DNA from: Mariniphaga sp.
GTDB lineage: Bacteria; Bacteroidota; Bacteroidia; Bacteroidales; Prolixibacteraceae
Assembly: GCA_019429205.1 (NCBI GenBank)
Contig: JAHYIT010000026.1
Location: 1-45,927, forward strand
Reading direction: 5' to 3'
DNA length: 45,927 nucleotides
The position numbers were made by a program, and so were the translations under genes. This document shows, in pieces, positions 24,213 to 33,422 of the stretch; position 1 is the first letter of the stretch; each line of letters starts with the position of its first letter. Under the pieces are notes generated by a model, which made no database searches, was not told the DNA's origin, and was given only the letters and a program-made list of their open reading frames with translations.

Positions 24213-25499
24213 ATGATTGGATATATACGCACAGCAATACCTTTGTTTGGATTGGTACTAATCCTTTTTTTCTCATTTTCATGTCAGCAGGTAAAGAAAA
24301 ATAAAAATAAAGATCAGGCAGAAACTGATACCTTGATGCCGCCTCCTCCGCCCGTTTTAAAATATGGTTTGCCGGTCGATTCCTTTTTAATTGAAGATGG
24401 AACCGTTCGGCCAAACCAACATTTAAGCCACATTTTAAGTGACTACGGCGTGGGCATGGGAATTATTGATCAGATTGCCCGGCAGTCGCAAGAAGTTTTC
24501 GATGTGCGAAAAATACGGAGAGGAAACAGGTATTCCATTTTTCAAACGCCAGATTCAATAGCCCGGGCCCGGTATTTTATCTATGAAAATTCGGCTACCG
24601 ATTATTTTGTTTTCGAGTTATTTGATTCGCTTAAAGTTTACCGGGGTGAAAAAGAAATTGAAACCAGACTTCGGACCGGCCATGGTGAAATTCAATCTTC
24701 GCTTTGGAACACGATGAAAGACAACGGTCTGGATCCGATGCTGGCACTCCGGCTTTCCGATATTTACGCCTGGTCAATCGATTTTTATGCTATCCAGAAA
24801 GGTGATCGGTTTCGGGTTATTTATGAAGAGTTATTTGTGGATTCAATCTCGATAGGAATTGGAAATATATACGCCGTTCAATTTGACCATGTTGGTTCTG
24901 AAAACTACGCCTTCCGGTTTTTCCAGGACGACCGCTTCGATTATTTTGATGAAGAAGGACAGAGCCTGCGCAAAGCTTTTTTAAAGTCGCCACTTGAATT
25001 TTCTGCCCGAATCAGTTCGCGTTTTTCGCACAGCCGGTTGCACCCGGTTTTACGCATTCGCCGGCCTCACCACGGAGTTGATTATGCCGCACCCACAGGC
25101 ACACCGGTAAGAACCATTGGCGACGGGACTGTAATAACACGGGCTTACCAGGCTGGTGGTGGCGGTAATTATTTAAGAATAAAGCACAATTCTGTTTACA
25201 CTACAACTTACATGCACCTTCAGGGTTTTGCCAAAGGTATTGTTCAGGGAGCACGGGTTCAGCAGGGTCAGGTCATTGGATTTGTGGGAGCTACCGGACT
25301 GGCAACCGGACCGCACCTCGATTTCAGGGTTCATAAAAACGGTACACCGGTTGATCCGCTTAAAGTGGAAGCACCTCCAGTAGAACCGGTACACGAAAGC
25401 CGCATGCCTGAATATCTGGTGCAAAAAGATTCCTTATTAAATGAATTGCAAAAAATCAGGTGGGATGTAGAAGTATTGGCCGGAACAATTCCTGATTAA
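24213..25499 (+). CDS. M23 family lipoprotein peptidase (LytM/MepM-like)
   Basis: A 428-residue putative lipoprotein (lipobox FFSFSCQQ, Cys24). Residues about 60-250 form an OapA/LysM-like and linker region seen in MepM-type cell-wall peptidases. The M23 domain contains HHGVDYAAPTGTPV (H286, D290) as zinc ligands, YMHLQGFAKG (catalytic-region His), and GPHLDFRV (H368, D370) in place of the usual GPHLHFE. The third zinc ligand is thus Asp instead of His, a variant I have seen in Bacteroidota homologues. It would cut peptide cross-links during wall growth. It lies 11 bases after the YitT gene. Confidence 0.85.
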   Translation: MIGYIRTAIPLFGLVLILFFSFSCQQVKKNKNKDQAETDTLMPPPPPVLKYGLPVDSFLIEDGTVRPNQHLSHILSDYGVGMGIIDQIARQSQEVFDVRKIRRGNRYSIFQTPDSIARARYFIYENSATDYFVFELFDSLKVYRGEKEIETRLRTGHGEIQSSLWNTMKDNGLDPMLALRLSDIYAWSIDFYAIQKGDRFRVIYEELFVDSISIGIGNIYAVQFDHVGSENYAFRFFQDDRFDYFDEEGQSLRKAFLKSPLEFSARISSRFSHSRLHPVLRIRRPHHGVDYAAPTGTPVRTIGDGTVITRAYQAGGGGNYLRIKHNSVYTTTYMHLQGFAKGIVQGARVQQGQVIGFVGATGLATGPHLDFRVHKNGTPVDPLKVEAPPVEPVHESRMPEYLVQKDSLLNELQKIRWDVEVLAGTIPD

Positions 25500-25634
25500 A
25501 GCGATTCAAATTTCATGGAAATAAAAAAAACATTATAACATTTTGCTTGTTTATTCAATTTAATAGAACAAGATAATATTTGAATAACCAGCAAAAAAAT
25601 TAATTTTGCCCAACAATTAAATAAGTAATTCAAA

Positions 25635-26393
25635 ATGAACAAAATGAGATTTATACTGATATTTGGGTTGGTAATAATTTTTTCATCGTGTGTAAGAAAT
25701 AAAAGCGGACAGGTTACTCAAACTGCCATGCCGGAAAACCAAAATGTTTTTGAAGTTTCAGAAGTACTTCAGGCAAACAGTTACTCTTACCTGAAAGTGA
25801 AAGAAAACGGAGGCGAACGGTGGATAGCTGTTACCAAACAGGAAATTGAACCCGGTGAAGTTTATTATTACGACGAGGCTTTGCAATTGACCGACTTTCA
25901 GAGTAAAGATTTGGATCGCACATTTGATGTGATTTATTTCGTGAATCAAATCAGCAAAAATCCCATAAGCGGAAATTCAATGGGAGCGATGCATGGGATG
26001 GGCGGAATGACAGGAAATCCTCACTCTGGCAAAATAGAATCAGGACAAAAAAGCAACATTCAACTGGAAAAAGCAGAAAGTGAGGTCACCATTGCTGAAA
26101 TTTTTGGCAACCGGGCCGATTTTTCCGGAAAAGAAATTGAAATAAGGGGTGTTGTTGTGAAAGTGAATAAACAAATTATGGGCAAAAACTGGGTTCATAT
26201 TCAGGACGGCACAAACAGCAACGGCAAATTCGATTTAACCATTACTACACAAGATTTGGCAGAAGTGAATGACGAGGTTACTTTTAAAGGAAAAATCACC
26301 CTGGAAAAAGATTTTGGTTCGGGCTACTCCTACGATGTGATTATGGAGGAAGCCACCCTGGTAAATAAAACCACTGCCAAAATTTCGCTGTAA
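25635..26393 (+). CDS. OB-fold lipoprotein with Met/His-rich linker
   Basis: A 252-residue putative lipoprotein (IIFSSCVRN, Cys19). Residues about 40-105 form one beta domain (NSYSYLKVKENGGERWIAVT). A Gly/Met/His-rich linker (GNSMGAMHGMGGMTGNPHSG, about 113-132) is followed by an OB-fold-like domain at about 150-240 with GKNWVHIQDGT. The same arrangement of an N-terminal repeat and an OB fold occurs in other Bacteroidota and proteobacterial lipoproteins annotated as nucleotide-binding or DNA-binding. The Met/His stretch could bind copper, but that is inference. An upstream ATG pair (25635, 25644) leaves the exact start open by three residues. Confidence 0.65.
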   Translation: MNKMRFILIFGLVIIFSSCVRNKSGQVTQTAMPENQNVFEVSEVLQANSYSYLKVKENGGERWIAVTKQEIEPGEVYYYDEALQLTDFQSKDLDRTFDVIYFVNQISKNPISGNSMGAMHGMGGMTGNPHSGKIESGQKSNIQLEKAESEVTIAEIFGNRADFSGKEIEIRGVVVKVNKQIMGKNWVHIQDGTNSNGKFDLTITTQDLAEVNDEVTFKGKITLEKDFGSGYSYDVIMEEATLVNKTTAKISL

Positions 26394-26409
26394 CTGAATT
26401 AACTTTTCA

Positions 26410-26437
26410 ACCCTTTAAACAGGGTCTGTTTAGACCC
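26410..26437. other. Overlapping alternative hairpins between convergent genes
   Basis: ACCCT (26410-26414) can pair with AGGGT (26421-26425), and GGGTCT (26422-26427) can pair with AGACCC (26432-26437). The two hairpins share GGGT and exclude each other. There is no T tract, so a terminator role is uncertain. Confidence 0.45.
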
Positions 26438-26439
26438 AA

Positions 26440-28578
26440 TCAGTGATGACCTGGCATATAAAGTTCCCGGATATTCATATAAAAATCCAGCGTTTTATCA
26501 GGTTTCTCAACTGCTTCAGGAATGGGCATGTTGGAAAAGGCCTGGAAATAAAGCAGACAGGAATTCCGCCACCAAACGGCTTCCTTTTCCTGTATTCCAA
26601 GCAGAGATTCCACATACCCGAACCGTTCAAAATCCACATAATCTTTTAGCGAATCCCAGGTTTTCTGCATTTTTCGTACGCCATCTACTCCTTTCTGATA
26701 CCTGAAGGCCATTTCATTCCAAAGTGTATTTCCTGATTTTACGCGGTAATCCCACGGTACACGGTGAAACCAAAGCAGGTATTCCTCAGGACAGGTTTCA
26801 TTATTGTCGAAAAGTTTAGCAACCGGTTCGTGGTATTGCCCAACCGCATTACTTCCTGCAGAAGTACGATCAAAACCAATACTATCGGGCGATGCCCTGT
26901 GGTAATAAATTGCTGTCCAGTCGGGGCGCCTGCCATCCACCCACGGGCCGGGTCCGTGGTGATGACCGGCTGCCATAATGTGGTGCAGCCCCAGCGGTGT
27001 CATGTAATTCACACAAATTTCCCGCGATTTCAGCATCATTTCTTTTACCGGTTTCACAAAGCCGCTGTTTTTTGTAAATGTCATTTTAATCCATTCGTCT
27101 GCAATTTCATGTGAACCGAGATATGGATTCCAGGCCAGCCTGCCAAACGCATACCAGTTGGCCTGTCCGAACGTATGCCCGGTCCAGTTCCGGTCGGTGC
27201 CTATATTGGAAACACCGGCCATGCCGGTCAGTTTCTGTCCTAAAAGTGAACCATCAATTGTTTTGGCCACCGTTGAACCTTCACCTTTGACGTGTGTATC
27301 AAATTGCAAACACTCTTCGTAAAGCGGCGCGAGGTAAACCAAATGGGTTGAAAAACCAAGGTATTCCTGAGTAACCTGAAACTCCATCATCAGGTTTGTT
27401 TTTTCCATTCCCCCAAATAGAGGGTGAAAAGGTTCGCGCGGCTGAAAGTCGAGCGGACCGTTTTTAACCTGCACAATCACATTGTCGCGGAACTTGCCGT
27501 CGAGCGGTTTAAACTCGTTGTAAGCTTGTTTGGTGCGGTCTTCCGGCACATGCTGGTCGTAAACAAAAGCACGCCACATCACAATCCCACCGTGAGGAGC
27601 CACAGCATCGGCCAGCATGTTTGCTCCTTCGGCCTGGGTACGGTTGTAGTTATGCGGACCGGGTTGACCTTCGGAATCGGCTTTCACCAGAAATCCGCCA
27701 AAATCGGGAATGTAGCTGTAAACTTCTGCCACTTTCTTTTTCCACCATTCCTGAACTTGTTTATCAAGCGGATCGGCGGTTGGCAGTTTATCCAATTCCA
27801 TTGGCGCACTGAACCGGGCTGTAAGGTAAACTTTCAACCCATAAGGACGAAATGCATCGGCGAGCGCTTTCACTTTTTCGAGGTAAACCGGCGTTAAAAT
27901 CTGTGCATTGGCGTTTACGTTGGTCAGAGCAGTTCCGTTAATCCCAATGGAAGCATTTGCCCGGGCATAGTCGATATACCGCGGATGAATAACCTCAGGC
28001 AAACGAAACCAGTCCCACAGCGAAAAGCCGGCATAACCCCGCTCCACAGTGCGGTTGAGGTTGTCCCAGTGATTCAAAATTCGGATTTGTGTTTTCGGAG
28101 AATCCACAACGTTGATATCTGAAAGCGGCTGTTCCTGCTGCAAAATCTGCAAAAAACGGAAAACACCATAAAGAAGTCCGATATCGGTATTTGCAGTAAT
28201 TATCAAATTATTGTTTTCGGTTTGCCTTAAAATAAAACCTTCGGCGCCAATATTTTGTAATTCCTGTGCGTTGGCGTTATCTTTTATCACTTCAAAAGCA
28301 TGGGGCAATCCAATAGCCAAATTACCAACACCTTTAAACGTTTCAGTGAATGCAGGCCGGATACCCAGCATTTTTGAAAGACCGGTTTCCAGTTCATTTC
28401 TGGCCGCTTTCAGGGTTGGAGTTTCGGCATTTATAACGATATTTTTTATCTGGCTTTGGTAGCTCTGAAGCAAAACTGCGTTTTCAACCGGTGCGTAGCG
28501 CAACCACAAGTTGTAGCCGTCTTCTGAAAAAGCAGAAAGAGTGCACAACAATAAAATAACCAAAAAAAAAGTTTTCAT
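26440..28578 (-). CDS. aguA: Alpha-glucuronidase (GH67), secreted
   Basis: A 712-residue enzyme with a signal peptide (ending LSAFSE) that removes 4-O-methyl-glucuronic acid from the non-reducing end of xylo-oligosaccharides. The TIM-barrel region shows RILNHWDNLNRTVERGYAGF, the start of the GH67 catalytic domain, and GGFLVKADSEGQPGPHNYNR, which contains the conserved active-site acids. FGQANWYAFGRLAWNP and MAAGHHHGPGPW follow in the C-terminal domain. The length agrees with the family (about 680-720). No SusC/SusD pair or xylanase gene is next to it, so it is not in a standard polysaccharide locus. A -7 promoter box lies at 28602-28609. Confidence 0.94.
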   Translation of the reverse strand: MKTFFLVILLLCTLSAFSEDGYNLWLRYAPVENAVLLQSYQSQIKNIVINAETPTLKAARNELETGLSKMLGIRPAFTETFKGVGNLAIGLPHAFEVIKDNANAQELQNIGAEGFILRQTENNNLIITANTDIGLLYGVFRFLQILQQEQPLSDINVVDSPKTQIRILNHWDNLNRTVERGYAGFSLWDWFRLPEVIHPRYIDYARANASIGINGTALTNVNANAQILTPVYLEKVKALADAFRPYGLKVYLTARFSAPMELDKLPTADPLDKQVQEWWKKKVAEVYSYIPDFGGFLVKADSEGQPGPHNYNRTQAEGANMLADAVAPHGGIVMWRAFVYDQHVPEDRTKQAYNEFKPLDGKFRDNVIVQVKNGPLDFQPREPFHPLFGGMEKTNLMMEFQVTQEYLGFSTHLVYLAPLYEECLQFDTHVKGEGSTVAKTIDGSLLGQKLTGMAGVSNIGTDRNWTGHTFGQANWYAFGRLAWNPYLGSHEIADEWIKMTFTKNSGFVKPVKEMMLKSREICVNYMTPLGLHHIMAAGHHHGPGPWVDGRRPDWTAIYYHRASPDSIGFDRTSAGSNAVGQYHEPVAKLFDNNETCPEEYLLWFHRVPWDYRVKSGNTLWNEMAFRYQKGVDGVRKMQKTWDSLKDYVDFERFGYVESLLGIQEKEAVWWRNSCLLYFQAFSNMPIPEAVEKPDKTLDFYMNIRELYMPGHH

Positions 28579-28601
28579 ATCACAGATTCATTAGTTTAAG
28601 A

Positions 28602-28609
28602 CAAAAATA
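28602..28609 (-). promoter_or_regulatory. -7 box of the alpha-glucuronidase gene
   Basis: TATTTTTG on the minus strand is an exact TAnnTTTG match, 23 bases before the ATG at 28578. No clear TTTG was found at the -33 distance. Confidence 0.45.
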
Positions 28610-28740
28610 GTTTTTTGACTGAGAATGGAAAAACAGAACAACAGAACAAATCATAAATTTCACCAGCCAAACGGAATGATTTTGGATTAATTTTCACATT
28701 TTTGTTGCAATTTGATTAACAAGGGTATTGTAAAATTAAA

Positions 28741-29376
28741 ATGATGATTGAACAACTAACCATTATTACTTCAGACCAGATTGATAATTTGACCACGTTA
28801 ACTCTTCGGTTTGCTTTTAACCTTGTGGCAACTTTTGTTATCGTTGTGCTACTGTACGCCCGAATCAGCAAACGAAAAGAGTTCTATTTCAGTTATTTTG
28901 CAATCAGCATTGCCGTTTTTTTACTGGTTTATCTGCTTGAAAGTGTAACACTGGAACTGGGTTTTGCGTTGGGATTATTTGCCATATTTGGCATCATCAG
29001 GTACCGTACCGATACCATTCCGCCAAAAGAAATGACTTACCTGTTTATCATCATAGCTGTTTCGGTCATTAACGCCTTATCGAAAGAATATTTGGGATAT
29101 ATGGAGCTCGCTTTTGTAAACATTCTGCTTATAGGAGCTTTATGGGGCCTGGAAAATATTCTGATGATGCGCCCGGAAAACTCTGTGGTTATTATTTACG
29201 ATAAAATTAAAAACCTGCACAAAGAGAACGAAACAATGTTACTGGAAGATTTGGAAGAACGCACAGGGGTTAAAATAAAACGGTACCACGTGGAACAAAT
29301 CAATTACCGGAGAAAAGTGGCCGAAATAACGATTTTCTTCGACAGCAACGGGAATTCAAAAATGGAGACCAAATGA
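28741..29376 (+). CDS. DUF4956 membrane protein
   Basis: A 211-residue protein with four hydrophobic helices in the first about 150 residues and a soluble C-terminal alpha/beta domain (VVIIYDKIKNLHKEN to VAEITIFF). The core FALGLFAIFGIIRYRTDTIP is the DUF4956 signature. In many bacteria DUF4956 genes sit beside a VTC-type polyphosphate polymerase or CotH gene; here the only partner is the DUF2490 gene, which starts four bases inside this gene's 3' end (ATGA overlap). Coupled translation of the two is likely. Function is unknown. Confidence 0.85.
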   Translation: MMIEQLTIITSDQIDNLTTLTLRFAFNLVATFVIVVLLYARISKRKEFYFSYFAISIAVFLLVYLLESVTLELGFALGLFAIFGIIRYRTDTIPPKEMTYLFIIIAVSVINALSKEYLGYMELAFVNILLIGALWGLENILMMRPENSVVIIYDKIKNLHKENETMLLEDLEERTGVKIKRYHVEQINYRRKVAEITIFFDSNGNSKMETK

Positions 29377-30008
29377 AACGAATCTTATTTATAATCATCT
29401 TGTTCATAGTTGGCACCTCTGCGGGTTTTTCAAAAACTGAAAAATTTGGAACCTGGATTGAACTGGAATTCAGAAAAGATTTCCTTAAAAAATTTTCGTT
29501 TAGCATTGTACCCGAGTTGAGGTTTCAGGATCAGTTTCAATTGGATGAATACATGGTACAGGGAAAACTTTCTTATGATGTTTTTTCCTTTTTTTCTTTG
29601 GCAGGCACTTACCGGGTTGGCATAGAAATTAAAAATAAGGGAAATGTATCATACAGCCGGTTTGCGCTCGATGCACAGGCTTCAAAAGAAATAAACCGTT
29701 TCGAGGTATCTTTGCGCGGAAGATTTACCAACTTCTCCGAGTTAGAAAATGAAAACTCAAGCAAATATATCAGACCAAGGGTGAAACTGGAATACAGAAC
29801 CAAAGGCAAAAGAATCAGGCCATATACAAGTTACGAACTATTTCAAAACCTTACAAAGGCAGAGATGCAAAAATCGAGGTTTGATGTTGGATTCACCCGC
29901 CGTTTGGGAGACTTGCACAGAGTGGGGCTTTATTATCGCCTTCAGGATTATTTCACCGATAAGGCTTCCATTCATATTTTGGGAATTGAGTACCGGCTGA
30001 GGTTTTGA
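29373..30008 (+). CDS. DUF2490 outer-membrane beta-barrel-like protein
   Basis: A 211-residue protein with a signal peptide (ending SAGFSK). It is followed by alternating amphipathic strands: FGTWIELEFRKDF, SFSIVPELRFQ, RPRVKLEYRT, HILGIEYRLRF. It ends in a terminal aromatic Phe, as expected for an outer-membrane barrel. The WIELEFRKDF start and the overall size match DUF2490. It overlaps the DUF4956 gene by four bases, so the pair probably makes an inner-membrane/outer-membrane set. Confidence 0.82.
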   Translation: MKRILFIIILFIVGTSAGFSKTEKFGTWIELEFRKDFLKKFSFSIVPELRFQDQFQLDEYMVQGKLSYDVFSFFSLAGTYRVGIEIKNKGNVSYSRFALDAQASKEINRFEVSLRGRFTNFSELENENSSKYIRPRVKLEYRTKGKRIRPYTSYELFQNLTKAEMQKSRFDVGFTRRLGDLHRVGLYYRLQDYFTDKASIHILGIEYRLRF

Positions 30009-30019
30009 TTCTGCAAATT

Positions 30020-30052
30020 ATTCAGCAGGTGACCTTCAGACACCTGCTGAAT
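30020..30052. terminator. Perfect 12-base-pair stem-loop between convergent genes
   Basis: ATTCAGCAGGTG (30020-30031) pairs perfectly with CACCTGCTGAAT (30041-30052) around a nine-base loop. It lies between the DUF2490 gene and the convergent M20 gene. There is no T tract on either strand, so it may stabilise 3' ends instead of terminating transcription. Confidence 0.5.
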
Positions 30053-30063
30053 TGTGAAAAAAG

Positions 30064-31434
30064 CTATTTATTCATTTCTGCAAAATACTTGTAAAACAGC
30101 GGAATGGTTTTTATTCCGTTATAAAACTGTTCCAGCGGATAGTTTTCGTTGGGTGAGTGGATAGCGTCGGATTCGAGGCCAAAACCCATAAGCACAGATT
30201 TTATTTCCAGAATCTCTTCGAAAGTGGAAATAATGGGGATACTTCCGCCCGAACGAACCGGCACAGGCCGTTTGCCGTAAACATCGGTATAAGCTTTTTC
30301 AGCAGCCTGGTAGGCTGGAATATCAATAGGGCAAACATAACCCTGGCCGCCATGCAACGGCGTAACTTCAACCTTTACAGACTTTGGCGCAATGCTTTCG
30401 AAGTGATTTTTAAAAAGTTCTGCAATTTTTTCATGATCCTGATTGGGTACCAAACGGGTTGAAATTTTTGCATACGCTTTTGACGGTAAAACAGTTTTAG
30501 CTCCCTCACCTGTGTAGCCGCCCCAAATTCCGCACACATCAAACGATGGACGAATGCCTGTGCATTCAGTCGGCGTATAACCTTCTTCCCCTGCCAGCTC
30601 CTCAACATCAATAGCTTTTTTGTATTCTTCCACATTAAAAGGTGCACGCCCTAAAAGTTCACGTTCTTCGGCAGAAACTTCCAGTGCATCATCATAAAAA
30701 CCGGGAATTGTAATTTTGCCCCGTTCGTCCACCATTTTGTCAATCATGGAGCAAAGTACGTTAATTGGGTTGGCCACAGTTCCGCCAAATAAACCGGAAT
30801 GCAGGTCGCGGTTGGGTCCGGTAACTTCTACCTGCCAATAGGCCAGACCACGCAACCCTGTTGTAATGGAAGGAATGTTAGCAGCAATCATCGAGGTGTC
30901 GGAAACCAAAATCACATCGGCCTTCAGCATTTCCGTATGTTCTTCACACCATTTGCCCAGGTTTGGCGAACCGATTTCCTCCTCGCCTTCAATCATAAAT
31001 TTCACGTTACAGGGCAATGTGTTTGTTTTTACCATCAGTTCGAATGCTTTGGCGTGCATCATTCCCTGGCCTTTGTCGTCGTCGGCGCCACGGGCCCAAA
31101 TTTTTCCATCACGGATTTCAGGTTCAAAAGGATCGGTAATCCATTTTTCAATGGGATCGACCGGCATCACATCCATGTGAGAATAAACCAGAACAGTAGG
31201 CAATGCCGGATCAATAATTTTTTCTCCATAAGTAACCGGGTTTCCTGCTGTTTCAAATATTTCGGCTTTACCTGCACCAGATTTCAGCAACAATTCTTTC
31301 CAGTAATCTGCGGCTTTGTACATATCGGGTTTGTGGTTTTTAACTGAACTAATTGACGGAATCCGCAACAATCCAAAAAGCTCTTCCAAAAACCTTTCTT
31401 TGTTTTTTTGGATGTAATTATTGATAATTTCCAT
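30064..31434 (-). CDS. M20 family dipeptidase (zinc metallopeptidase)
   Basis: A 456-residue cytoplasmic dipeptidase of the CNDP/PepV-like M20 branch. The metal site is complete: His in VLVYSHMDVMPVDP, bridging Asp in WARGADDDKGQGM, catalytic Glu pair in MIEGEEEIGSPN, then an Asp in LVSDTSM and a His in the last domain (ESDAIHSPNENYPLEQF). The dimerisation lid contains EVTGPNRDLHSGLFGG. It would finish degradation of the dipeptides released by enzymes such as DPP IV. The ATG at 31434 is chosen over 31518, whose 28 extra residues look non-coding and include a terminator-adjacent sequence. Confidence 0.92.
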   Translation of the reverse strand: MEIINNYIQKNKERFLEELFGLLRIPSISSVKNHKPDMYKAADYWKELLLKSGAGKAEIFETAGNPVTYGEKIIDPALPTVLVYSHMDVMPVDPIEKWITDPFEPEIRDGKIWARGADDDKGQGMMHAKAFELMVKTNTLPCNVKFMIEGEEEIGSPNLGKWCEEHTEMLKADVILVSDTSMIAANIPSITTGLRGLAYWQVEVTGPNRDLHSGLFGGTVANPINVLCSMIDKMVDERGKITIPGFYDDALEVSAEERELLGRAPFNVEEYKKAIDVEELAGEEGYTPTECTGIRPSFDVCGIWGGYTGEGAKTVLPSKAYAKISTRLVPNQDHEKIAELFKNHFESIAPKSVKVEVTPLHGGQGYVCPIDIPAYQAAEKAYTDVYGKRPVPVRSGGSIPIISTFEEILEIKSVLMGFGLESDAIHSPNENYPLEQFYNGIKTIPLFYKYFAEMNK

Positions 31435-31517
31435 AGTATAAAAATTGAATTTTCGTTTAAAATAAATGATTCGGAAAAAATACTGTTTTCTTGTTGAATA
31501 GAAAACGTAAAATGTCA

Positions 31518-31552
31518 TAAAAACAAAGGGCAGCCTGAAAATGACTGCCCTT
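31518..31552 (-). terminator. Terminator of the TPR lipoprotein gene
   Basis: On the minus strand, AAGGGCAG (31552-31545) pairs perfectly with CTGCCCTT (31533-31526). A T-rich run (TTGTTTTTATG) follows. It lies 23 bases after the stop at 31575. Confidence 0.75.
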
Positions 31553-31574
31553 CAATATTATTGAACCAAAAACT

Positions 31575-33329
31575 TTAATTCACAATTCCCTGGAACCGTG
31601 GATTGTTAAAATATTTGGCAAATTCCAGGTCGGTTTTTGCTTTTGCTTTCATATCCGCATTGTATTCAACGGCTTTACCTAAACTTTCGAATAACAGATT
31701 TTCACGTGCGGTGCGGGCGCCTATTACTGCTTTCAGGTATTCTTTCATAAAGCAGTTGGGGCGGACAAATGCTTCCAAATCACGCAGTGCGCCGTTGTTG
31801 TCACCAGCCAGTATTTTAGCCAAACCGGTATTTACATCCTGGAAGTCGCTGAAATAGCGAACAGCCTGGTCGTAATTTGCTTTTTTAAGGCTAACGATGC
31901 CAAGGTTGTAGTTTACTTCTTTACCAGATCCCGAAGCAGCACCGAACAGAGTTTCTGCTTCTGCCACTTTATTTTCGTAAAGAGCAACTGCACCCAGGTT
32001 ATTTTTTACAATAGGCTCATCGTTTTTCAGGGTTTCAGCTTTTTCAAACAACGGTTTTGCTTCGTTGTATTTCATTTGTTTAACCAAAACATAGCCAGCG
32101 TTGTTAGGGCCGCGCCAGTCGCTCGGGTAAACTTTAATGAACGAATTGTAAATTGAAAGCTGCTCGTTAAGATCTTCAAACAATGTGGCGGCATATAACA
32201 GTTCTGCAGGATTCAATGAAGCCGGGTCAGATTTTGCCATGGCCTTCAATTCTTCATCAGTTTTTCCAATTAGTTCAACACTGGTGAGCAGTTTTGCACG
32301 ACGCAGTTCAGGAAGAATTGTTTCTGCCAGCTCAGTGAATGTTTCCGAAAGGTTTCTGATTTCCCGTTCGCGCACTTCAGGATCGCTGTACATGGAAAGT
32401 ACACGCAAAATTAATTCTTTATCCTGAATATTTGATTGTTCGAGTTTTTCCCTGAAACCATCCCAGTCTTCCGGAGTGTATTTTGTTCTCAGGTTTACAT
32501 CAACTCCAAGTTCTTTTAACCTGCCAGCCAAAAAATCGGAAGAAGTGTCTTTACGTTTTCCTGCCAGTTCAGTATTAAAATCGATACTGCCGTCGGGTGA
32601 TGCATAAGCTGAAACCTCAACCCCTTTCAGATCGATACGTTCTTCTTCGTTTGCTTTTTGCGTGTATTGCAAATAAGCAGTTACATCCTCAGCTGTAATT
32701 TCCTCATTACGAATATTTGCGCGGTTAATGAGGTAATGTATGTCAGCCAGCATTTCGTCGGGAACAATTCTCTGGAACGGATCGATATTGGGATCGTATT
32801 TCCCTGAATTGTTTACTTCACGTCGTACACCCAAAATTGCCTTCGGAAAATTAGCCACCATGGTACTGGTTGCAATAACGCCATCGGCAATTTTAATGGG
32901 ATCAAAATCAAGTGTTTTTGCACCTTTTGAAGCCGTAATATTTACAAAGAGTTCTGATTTTCTCATACCCTCTTTAAAATCGGCAGCGTCTTTATAACTA
33001 TAGGTTCCTCCTGCATTGTAACTAATTACCCTGTTGTTCCCCTGAACTTTTTCTCCCTGAAGGGAAACCGGGCTAAAATTGGTTTGGCCACCATCGTATT
33101 TTAAAACCGGCGTGGCGGTTAATGTGGCTTTTTTATCGAAATACTTTACAGGAAACCTTCCGTCAACAGTCAAATCAACTTCTCCTGCATGGGTCTCCAA
33201 CACCTCGGGTGTAACTTTAAACTGAATCTGATCAGCATTTTTTTTCATCTTTTTTAACCCTGCACAACCCGATAGCAGCACAGCAGTTAATGCAAACAGA
33301 ATCAACGTTTTTAATCTAAAATTTTTCAT
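31575..33329 (-). CDS. Large TPR lipoprotein with OmpA-like segment
   Basis: A 584-residue putative lipoprotein (LLSGCAGLKK, Cys22). Residues about 35-165 are beta-rich. At about 235-275 a segment (VEVSAYASPDGSIDFNTELA) has the look of an OmpA-type peptidoglycan-binding loop with the following helix (GKRKDTSSDFLAGRLKELG). The C-terminal half is a TPR array (PNNAGYVLVKQMKYNEAKPL, VKNNLGAVALYENKVAEAE, VNYNLGIVSLKKANYDQAV). This arrangement is widespread in Bacteroidota and likely tethers complexes to the outer membrane. It is monocistronic, with its own terminator. Confidence 0.75.
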   Translation of the reverse strand: MKNFRLKTLILFALTAVLLSGCAGLKKMKKNADQIQFKVTPEVLETHAGEVDLTVDGRFPVKYFDKKATLTATPVLKYDGGQTNFSPVSLQGEKVQGNNRVISYNAGGTYSYKDAADFKEGMRKSELFVNITASKGAKTLDFDPIKIADGVIATSTMVANFPKAILGVRREVNNSGKYDPNIDPFQRIVPDEMLADIHYLINRANIRNEEITAEDVTAYLQYTQKANEEERIDLKGVEVSAYASPDGSIDFNTELAGKRKDTSSDFLAGRLKELGVDVNLRTKYTPEDWDGFREKLEQSNIQDKELILRVLSMYSDPEVREREIRNLSETFTELAETILPELRRAKLLTSVELIGKTDEELKAMAKSDPASLNPAELLYAATLFEDLNEQLSIYNSFIKVYPSDWRGPNNAGYVLVKQMKYNEAKPLFEKAETLKNDEPIVKNNLGAVALYENKVAEAETLFGAASGSGKEVNYNLGIVSLKKANYDQAVRYFSDFQDVNTGLAKILAGDNNGALRDLEAFVRPNCFMKEYLKAVIGARTARENLLFESLGKAVEYNADMKAKAKTDLEFAKYFNNPRFQGIVN

Positions 33330-33422
33330 AACATACCGAATTATTTATTTGAATTAATATTATTTCCCTCTACAGGCAAAAATAGTAAGCTTTTTTATTT
33401 CAGGAAATGAATTGATATAAAT

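Noticed and set aside
27424-27897. 157-codon plus-strand frame inside the alpha-glucuronidase gene
   Set aside because: It is antisense to a well-conserved GH67 enzyme and its translation is His/Phe/Val-rich without domain pattern, so it is a shadow frame.
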